Position numbers and translations under genes: made by a program
In this document: positions 10,842-64,000 of the stretch, piece after piece
Position numbering within the stretch: position 1 is the stretch's first letter
Layout of the letters: the number at the start of each line of letters is the position of its first letter
Source of the DNA: Doris montereyensis
Lineage: Eukaryota > Mollusca > Gastropoda > Nudibranchia > Dorididae
Direction of reading: 5' to 3'
Length of the DNA stretch: 64,000 bases
NCBI GenBank assembly: GCA_037039925.1
Contig: JAXRKP010000307.1
Coordinates: forward strand, 130,001 to 194,000
Notes under the pieces: generated by a model
Told to the model about the DNA's origin: nothing
The model's input: only the letters and a program-made list of their open reading frames with translations
Databases searched by the model: none

Positions 10842-13800
10842 GTAAAGACAGGCATCTAATTATCGCTGACTGCCTAATGCTTGCGTTATTATAGCCGCAA
10901 AATGGGGTAACGCTGCTAACAGTACATGTACTGTAAATTATGAAGGTGTGATATGTTTTTATTGGTCTAAATCTTTTGTATTTTAATGATAATATCAGTA
11001 GGCGGAGCTAACTGATTTTCGAGAAATCTTGAATCGTTACATTAGAGTACAAACATCCCAAAAACTATGCCGAAGGGAAGCAATTCATGATATTTTTTCA
11101 GTATTTCAACCTCAGGCACACTTCGGCGATAGACACGCTCTAGTCTTCTCCCAAACACTGTGCTTATCGCGGTGTCAAGAGTACTTAGGCAGGCTCAGGA
11201 AGGGGTTTTGTTTTGACTTATTTTTGTTTTGTTTAGTATGTTTTGTGTGTCAAAGAGAGAGAAAGAGAGAAATTGATTTTTTTTTTCTACATGCATCTAT
11301 TACTTTTCCAATTTTACCTAGAGCCTGCAGTCTTTTTGAGTTTGAGCTTGAACAAGAGAGAGAGAGGAGTGAGACAGTTTTACTGAAGTCAGTTAACCTG
11401 GGGCCTACAGAGTCAAAAAATATTTGAATTTGAAGGCAAGCATGTTTCCCTTTTCTTTCAAAGTGAATCTTTCAACGGACATTTCACTTCTCTTTTATCT
11501 TACTGTTTCCACTAAAAGTAATCATGACTTTGTGCAATAATATCATTAAAATACAATAGTTATGACTGTTAAATGTTTATTTATCAATGCAAGAAAGAAA
11601 AAAAAAAAATCGAGATCTCATTTTGTATGGATGTCAAATAAAACCAAAAAGGAAAAATAAAAATACTAATGCATATGTGGTATTTTGCCCATCCCTACCT
11701 GCAACACTTAAAAATACATAACTGACATACAAAATGGGTCAATTTTTAACTGGAGACTTGATGCCAGCTTTCTATCTCTACCACCACCACCACAGTGTCT
11801 CTACAACTACAACACAATGTGGGTCATTTAAGACCTGGAGATCACATTCATGGAAAAGAATCATCACTTGTTAAGAATAACATTTGTTTGCTCTGATGAA
11901 AACTTTGTTTGTGGTAGATATGAAAAGCTTTGCATGGGGGAATCAAAGCTTGATTTCTACCATCAAACTGTTTTAAAGTAAGCGACAACAGTTGTTAACA
12001 GTTTTTGAACTCCATGTCTGATGTAATGTACATGTATATCAGATGTTTTGGGGGTTTTTTTAATCTGTGTTATTGGTATCCATTTCATAATTATTAAATA
12101 TATGAGCAAGCTGTAAAGTAGAGAGATATGTTTCAATGAATACTACAGTGACTAACATATTACTATTGCACATTGACTCTCTGAGAGGATTTCATATATA
12201 ATACATGTATCTGATTAAAATATTCTCTGAATCACAAGATGAACATTGATAAAATTGTATGACATGTATATGTCATCATCCGACACTGCTACAACGTCCC
12301 TATGCTAGCATACATTTCTTAGCAACTGTTCTACTTCTTCTCAATCTTTACAACTTTTACAAATATCTTGGATGTGGGGGGGGGGGGGTTAAACATAAAA
12401 TTAGTCTATTCCCATGACTTGAATAAATCTGTGATAGAGCCAAAAATTCTCAACAAAGTTTTGTCTGAATTTTTTTTCCATCTTTCATCAGATTGAAAAG
12501 AAGACTGTCAGCTGTGCTTTCCATGAAGGGCTCTGTACCATAAATGTCAGAACACTTTAGGAATTTCTGTCTGTTCCTTTTGTCAAAGTTTGTTGGTTTT
12601 TTTTAACAAAGCTATAGTATCATAAAAAAAAAATTTTATACCATGTGTTAGCACATGTATCACATTTACGCGATTACCATTTCAAATTGCATCCACTCTA
12701 ATTGTTTCATAGTCAATGTTTGAACATATATGCTCAGAGAGATTTGAATGTGATGTATCATATATAGAACATTTCCATCTGCTAATTCTGATCTCTGTTC
12801 AAATTGAAATTTAGTGTAAAATCAAACAAAAAAGCCAGTGACTTTGCCACAGAGCCCTCCATAGTATTCCTTTTTTGAATGTGTACGTTACTGAGATTTT
12901 TCACTACTGAAAAAAAAATGCTATGAATCAACATATTGTTTACAATTTTAAGCAACAGAAATGTTCCATTGAGTACATTATTGGACAGTTTGTGTTGGTT
13001 TTGTGTGTGTGTAAGATTCAACCCTTTTCTTCTCTTCTCAGTGTCATATCTATCGTCTTCTTTCAATAAGGTTTTGGGGTTGGTTTTTTTACCCCTATTT
13101 TTGATTGTTTATTTGCTTGTGATTTTTTTAGAAGCTTTTCAGTAGACATTTTCTTTCGCTACCACTACCATATTGATTTAATTTTGTTATGCTCATGAAC
13201 AAGAATCAGCTTCCATTGTAAATTGAGCATACTCTTCTTTTAGTTAGAAAGTTTGTGCAAACTCCTTTGAGTGGTGAGATTGATTTCTAGTGCAATAGAA
13301 TTCTTTTTGTGATATTTTTATTTGTCATATTGCAGACGCTTGTGATTTACAGTGCAACAGTCAATGCACACATCTTTATTGAATGAATACGTTTGAAAAT
13401 TTGCTTGTAACATACATTATTGAAATTACATTTTTACCGAGCAGTCAAATGGGGCTGCACATGTGAATGTGATGATATTACAGGTTTTATTTTGAGATAT
13501 GACACAGAAAGTTTTTGTCTACGAGTCAATGCCTCCAATTTTTTCCTCTTTTCATGTTTTTTCTTGATTCGTTCTTGCTACTGTCAGCAACAGAAGAAGG
13601 TTTTTATTGTCTTTTTTCCTGTCTTATTTTGGTGTTTTTAGGGATTTTTGCTGTTTTGTTGTGTTTTTTACTGGCTCCTATACTATCAATGTTTCGTGAA
13701 CACATGAGACCAAAAGCAAAATAAGAAAGAAAAATCCCCAAACACTTTGATTTTCTGTATTTGTCTTATTTTGTGTATTTCCGATTCTCACACCACCCCC

Positions 13801-14054
13801 ACCCCCAGTCAGATAAATTGGTTTTTGTGTTCTATTACATTTTAAGGTCCTTTTTACACTTTTTCCTTACCGTTGATATATTTACACCTCTTGCAATATA
13901 TCCGAGGGTATATCTGTCATTCTGTGCTTCCTTTGTGATATTGTTTGGCAATTTCAATGCACCTTATTAATTCCCATTACATTTGCCCCTTTTCTTGTAT
14001 GAATTCACTTTTTTGTATGAAAATTTTGTTCCCCTCTTTCAAGTGTTTGTACCA

Positions 14055-14215
14055 TGTGCGGACTGGGCTGTTGGCGGGCGCTACTGGTAGGTCCTTCTTT
14101 CCTTTTACTCTTTCACTTCTCTTTTTATCTTACTGTTTCCGCTAACTTCACCTCAGATCACTACAATGGTGGACGAGGTAAATGTCAATTAGTTAAAGCA
14201 AACAATCTGTACCAT
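14055..14215 (+). repeat. Dispersed repeat C, copy 1
   Basis: Landmarks are GGGCGCTACTGGTAGGTCC, a pyrimidine-rich middle ending in TTACTGTTTCC, then ACAATGGTGGACGAGGTAAA and an AAACAA-type end. Related copies lie at about 28180-28300, 59013-59160, 61507-61780 and 62750-62880. It may be a short SINE or MITE; no end structure settles this. Confidence 0.7.
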
Positions 14216-15325
14216 GTTCTTTTCATGAATTCAGGTAGAAAGATCTTGTCATCGAGGCCTTGTGTCATCAAAGACCTTGTAGCCAAGTTCATTATTATTT
14301 TTAATTCATTGCGTCTTTCACGTCAGAAGCGCGTTTGTTACACTAATCATCTCACTTGCTGATTCGATGTGTACAATACTGACTTTCTTTCCATATTATT
14401 GCTGTTCATTTGTATGAATTGTTATATCAGAATGTATATTGCAAGGAGATTATTATATTATAGTATAGGTGGGGTTTTTTGTGGTTTTTTCAATAGCAGC
14501 TGATACAAGTTTCGTGATTGTATGAAAAGTGTTTTTGCATGTTAAACGCACTTTTTAAAATTTATCATTTGGTGCAGTTGTTATTTCATCTCAAATTTTC
14601 TTGTGCGAAAATTTATTTTATTTTAATTTGTTTTTAAAAAATCCTGTCTTATTGTATGCTATTTCTGATAATTAAAAAAAGTTATTGAATTTTTCTTTCA
14701 ATCGAAGTTTAAATATTTTCTCTTTCTTTACTTTGTACAACAATAGTAATAATTAATCAACTTCTGTGTCACTGCTATTTAGAAAATACATTTGCCAACT
14801 CAAAAATACGATGCTTTATTGTTACTTTTAATCTTGATACAAAACTTTGTATAAGATCGAATTAAATTATTACCTTTTCCTTTTTTCGCTTCCACCGCAA
14901 AAAAGAGTAAGTTGATGGCAGATCTTATATTGCTTACTTTGCCCTGTGATTTTTTTATGTAATTGAACCTGCATTGTTTCACTGCTTTATTCCCAGACAA
15001 TAACATTTTTTTCTTTTCTTTGACTGTGATTCTGCAGCAGAAATGCTGAGCTCCATTTTTAAAGAGTTGTGGAGAAATCCAGCAAAATTAATTTATTTGT
15101 GATGTATGTGGGGAAATACATCGTTTTTATAATTTAATAAAGAAAGCAAAAGTTGAAAGACAATCATGAAACTTTCATTTACATATCATGCTTTTATTTC
15201 CTGACTTTATTTAAATCTTCTACATGATTTACACAATTCAACATAGTACACTGTGGAAAATGAACAGCCGTCACTATCATTAATCACAGAAGCATTTTCT
15301 ATTGTCTGTCTGTTTTAAAATTGTA

Positions 15326-15331
15326 AATAAA
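15326..15331 (+). terminator. Candidate polyadenylation signal AATAAA
   Basis: This is the last canonical hexamer in the AT-rich tract after the homeobox gene; another is at 15136-15141. Its use by that gene is unproven. Confidence 0.25.
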
Positions 15332-16257
15332 ATGCTGATCATGCATTGACAAATATCTAGTTTGATTTGTTATTTCCATTCTCTCATAATTTGTTTTTCT
15401 CATACAAAGTATATGATTAAAAAGTTTATAATTGACTTCGCTCTGGGCATCATAAAGTTTAGTTTAAACATTTAACAGAGGTCAACAAATTGCCCAAGAC
15501 TGGTAAAATGGAGGGGGAAAATTTAATGATCAAAGATGTAGTTGTTATTAAGAAGTTACAGAGGCAAATAATTCTGATCAGCCCCAATGATGACCATCCA
15601 ATCGTGAGGCGAATGCTGACAAAATAACCTCACAATCTCAGCGTTATTTCGTCTTTATCTCAAATTTGCTCTTTTTATCTATCCCTTTGGTTGGTAACTA
15701 AGATTTATGTCACAAACTTCTGTTGGAGCTCAGGTTGTGGTGTGCGATACACATGTATGTATGTCGACATTATAGTAAGACAGAAAACTTTAATTGCACA
15801 ATGTTGTTGTTTTTAAAATGGTGAAATAGCCAGATTACTTGATCGACTGTCGTTTTCTCCCTATGTGTTTTTACCCAATGTTAACATAAAGATGGAATCA
15901 GTTGACATCACATGTGTTTTTTCATCATGATCTTGATATAGATGAAGATTTTAGTGCAAAAGATGATGATTTGTTATACCAACAACTGTTGTGCCAGTGG
16001 TAATCTGGCGTTATAACAAAAACACCTTTTTTCAGTACATTTATTACAATGAGGGAAACAATCAATATTTGACTAGTCCAGTAGAACTTAGAAGAAAAGC
16101 GATAACTGACAAGGCAATGTAAGCCTAATGCACGTGAAATGGCTATTGTAGCTGTAGTAGTATTATATACTAAAAGTAGAATCGTCCCCGTCTTTTTGTA
16201 GTCTAGAAAAAAATATCAACAGAAATACCCTTAGCTCAAAATGGATTAGCCTTGGTA

Positions 16258-17140
16258 TTTTCGTCATTCAATAGGACCCAATCATAGCCATCCCTCCCCG
16301 CAACGGTATTGTCAGGATGACGCGATAGGGCCTACGCCAATGTTTCTCTTAATTCGGCTGACCTAGGCCTAAGTAGTGGACTCTTCAAACGTTGTCTCCA
16401 AACCTTCAGTACCCCTCATTCTTATAAAGAAGAAGCCTTGTGTCACTAGTGCCAGTGTAATTGTAAGAGTACTATTACTGTGTCATGTCGGGATGACTCG
16501 GTAGTACAGAAGCAAGGTATCAACCTCTCAACAAAGAGGTAGTGGGTTCAAATTCGACTCTTCCGCCAGTAGTGTGCCTTTCTGAGCAAAATCTACCCCC
16601 TGATCCAGGTAGGTAGATCGGCACCTAGTCCCATCGGAGACGGCCGATAAAAAGGAGGTTCTGTGTACAGATCACAACACTCTGTGCACGTTTAAGATTC
16701 CTTGGCTGTTTACAGGGCAGTGCGGGCAAAATTTAAAATCCTACCGAAAAATCCCGAGATCAGCTTAGTTGTGGATGTGGGTAAACCGAATGAAATCAAA
16801 AATGTCATACCGGTGATCCTTGTGTGCCTGACTCCATGATCTGTCACCAAACATCGACAAAAGCGCCCCTTCATATAGATTAGCCTAGGTTGTGACACTG
16901 CGCAGTCACTGCTGTGAAACCTTATTCTTGCTACTTAATTGGATCCAGTCAGCCATGCTCACCCCACCAAACTATTTTTAGGATGATGCAATCTGGACCT
17001 GAGCTGATGTCACTCTTCATTCGGCTGACCTAGGCCTAAGCAGTGGACAACAAAAGTGTTTCCAAACCTTCAGCATTCTCATAAAGAAGAAACCTTGTGC
17101 CTCTAGTGTTAGTGCCATTTCTATATATGTAAGAGTACTA
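16258..17140. repeat. Direct duplication of ~215 bp, ~670 bp apart
   Basis: CATTCGGCTGACCTAGGCC followed by TAAGCAGTGGAC, then CCAAACCTTCAG and ATAAAGAAGAA.CCTTGTG, appear near 17017-17115 and, slightly changed, near 16350-16450. The flanking sequence is also related. SINE A copy 2 lies directly after the first unit. Confidence 0.75.
16490..16800 (+). mobile_element. SINE family A, copy 2
   Basis: It has the same tRNA-like head (GGTAGTGGGTTCAAATTC B-box), CACCTAGTCCCATCGGAGAC core and GGCTGTTTACAGGGCAGT segment as copy 1. The 3' end is ATGAAATCAAAA. Confidence 0.85.
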
Positions 17141-17995
17141 AGGCACACATGATAGTGAAGCTTGTGTGGGTATAGTGTCTGTTATCTGTGACCTTATCTA
17201 TATAATGTGACAGAAAGGTATGGACCAGAAGTTGGCTGTTATCTGTGACCAAACTAAACTAGATTCTCCCTCTACCAACAGTATTACAAGTTGTATTTTA
17301 CAATAGTTATTGTTTTACGTTAATGCCAAATCGATGGCAGTATAATGAGTTATTTCATTAACTTGTAGTGTAAGCAAGAATGGCAGTATAACGGGGGTAT
17401 AGCAAGGTTTGAGTATACATTTTATCTTTTCCATGTGCATGTAGGATATTTTATTCAGCTAGACGCAAATAATGATCGATCCGTACAGTCAATAAAAAAG
17501 GCATCAATCAATGACATTATTTAGGACGTGAACAAAGTTAATTTTGTTTACTTAATTATGAGAGGTAGAGCGATAAAGGGATTTGAAAACAAAGGATTAA
17601 ATTTCAGCTCAATTGGTTGCTCAATAATGTCAGGAGGTGTGATAGAAAATTTGCGATTTTTAAAAATTATATTAGATATTAAAGATATAAAGTAAGTAAT
17701 AAGTCACAGATTTATCACCCATAGTCCTGCATACGTGCAAGCCCACCGAATTTACATCATTTATCCCCCTATCAGGCTTTTTCATACAAAGTCTGCAACT
17801 CCCTGGGGAGTACACAGTACAACTGTCGGCATGTTGCTTTATACTGAAATTCTGACAAGATCTTGCCTTGTCTAAAGCAGGGTACTACTGTACACTTACT
17901 TGTGTAACGTCAGAATAAACAGACTGAAGTACCTTTCCTAAAAGTACAACATCATGAAAAATTGTTTTTTACAATGTTGATTGTAATTTACTCAC

Positions 17996-46257
<28,262 letters not shown>

Positions 46258-46547
46258 CGTGAAATCTTCCTTGAAGAGATCCCCTTTTCCCTTGTACTAT
46301 AGTTGACAAAGTTTCTCAGAAGAAAACAGCCAACATGAGACAGTGGTGCGTCTAAAAGGAATGAAATGTCAGGGGCGGAAAAAGTAAACAATGTTACAGC
46401 TGATTCGGCATGGTTTTCAACTTTCGATTTCAAAAGATGCAACTTTTGTTTTCACCGGATATCTGTACAATGATTTACTTCGGGTCTAGGTTGTGTATAT
46501 GATCACTCTATTAGCCTTTGGCCTTCGTTCGGTATTCAGGAGAAACC
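46258..46547. promoter_or_regulatory. Bidirectional promoter region between ERCC2 and PEX6
   Basis: Only 290 bp separate the two divergent start codons, so both 5' UTRs and core promoters must lie here or overlap, unless there are further upstream non-coding exons. I see no convincing TATA box in either direction. An ACCGGAT sequence near 46456 resembles an ETS-type core, but one short match is weak. Confidence 0.65.
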
Positions 46548-63524
<16,977 letters not shown>

Positions 63525-64000
63525 TAATGAACAAATTCTTTTCCATTTTTATGTATGTAACATAACAGTTTTGATAAAAGCTCAGCAATCTGTTTTTGAG
63601 GATCATGTTGCACTGATATTACACTTGAGATGCCAGGTATCATATTTTAAATCACCCTTTTTTCTGTATGATAATGATTATAAACAGCAAATTTTATTGG
63701 GTTTATTTATAGTCACAAAATAAGCTTCTTTTCTTTAATTTATGATTATGATAAATGTGTAAATCTTTTAAAATACAAGTCTTTCTCAAGGTTGTCATGT
63801 GGCAATAAATATAGACATGATATATATGTTCAAGCCATATAAGATTCATAACATGCTGTCCCTTCATGGCAAGGCAATGGATGCTGATGCAGAGGTCATA
63901 GGTTCAATTCTGTCTGGTGTCCATGATGTTTTTCTGTTTATTTCTTTGCATTTGCGTCCTTTCCATCCCTGATAGGCTTTAAATCTATATCATGTCTATA

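Larger units (their letters stand above)
9909..15400 (+). other. AT-rich region downstream of the homeobox gene, possible long 3' UTR
   Basis: No convincing exon was found on either strand over 5.5 kb. It contains a hAT-like MITE (10634-10841), a copy of repeat C (about 14055-14215) and homopolymer-rich AT sequence. Canonical AATAAA hexamers occur at about 15136 and 15326. Without transcript data, 3' UTR status is inference. Confidence 0.35.
15401..17995. other. Non-coding interval between the homeobox gene and the last visible ERCC2 exon
   Basis: I searched the reverse strand for the next ERCC2 segment (helicase motifs after WYEQ) and did not find it. The interval holds a direct duplication (16258-16480 and 16925-17140) and a SINE A copy inserted at the end of the first unit. 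Confidence 0.55.

Noticed and set aside
13420..14362. Several 66-102 codon + strand frames
   Set aside because: They are T-rich hydrophobic translations of AT-rich sequence with no splice sites or motifs; part overlaps repeat C.

Overview
The window looks like nuclear DNA from a marine invertebrate, most likely a spiralian such as a mollusc. It has spliced animal genes with multi-kilobase introns, very long (CT)n and (TA)n microsatellites, several tRNA-derived SINE families, an RTE-type LINE, pogo/Tigger-like and hAT-like DNA transposons, and one divergent TALE homeobox gene. The taxonomic guess is an inference. Nothing here is prokaryotic, and I see no CRISPR array, rRNA or stand-alone tRNA gene.

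Layout. 1-3426 is repeat-rich DNA with microsatellites and a SINE. 3427-4347 is a transposon-like unit with terminal inverted repeats. 4857-9908 (+) is a two-exon TALE homeobox gene: a long acidic/Ser-rich N-terminus, then a homeodomain split by a 2.5 kb intron that holds a 938 bp pogo/Tigger relic. 9909-15400 is AT-rich and may be its 3' UTR. 17996-46257 (-) carries 19 exons of ERCC2/XPD (TFIIH helicase), from the start codon through residue ~556 of ~760. The last ~205 codons are not in the window, so either the gene continues past the left edge (with the homeobox gene nested in an intron of at least 18 kb) or the locus is broken or misassembled. 46548-63513 (+) carries 15 exons of PEX6 (peroxisomal AAA ATPase), running off the right edge just after the D2 Walker A exon. 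ERCC2 and PEX6 are head to head, with 290 bp between start codons.

The introns are full of mobile DNA. Two RTE copies (29482-32771 and 39283-42600) both have target-site duplications, and one sits inside a dispersed repeat whose uninterrupted relative lies in a PEX6 intron. There are two main SINE families (A and B), a third SINE-like family carrying a hAT-like insertion, two copies of a CAGTC-ended MITE (one hosting ~455 bp of TC repeat), and several uncharacterised dispersed repeats.

Reading frames break repeatedly inside otherwise convincing exons: the homeobox gene at many points, PEX6 exon 1 three times, PEX6 exon 12 twice with compensation, ERCC2 exon 13 once. Many breaks fall at homopolymer runs and most fit one missing base, so I read them mainly as assembly indels, not as three decaying genes. 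The genes act separately: ERCC2 in nuclear transcription/repair, PEX6 in peroxisomal receptor recycling, and the TALE protein as a probable transcription factor.
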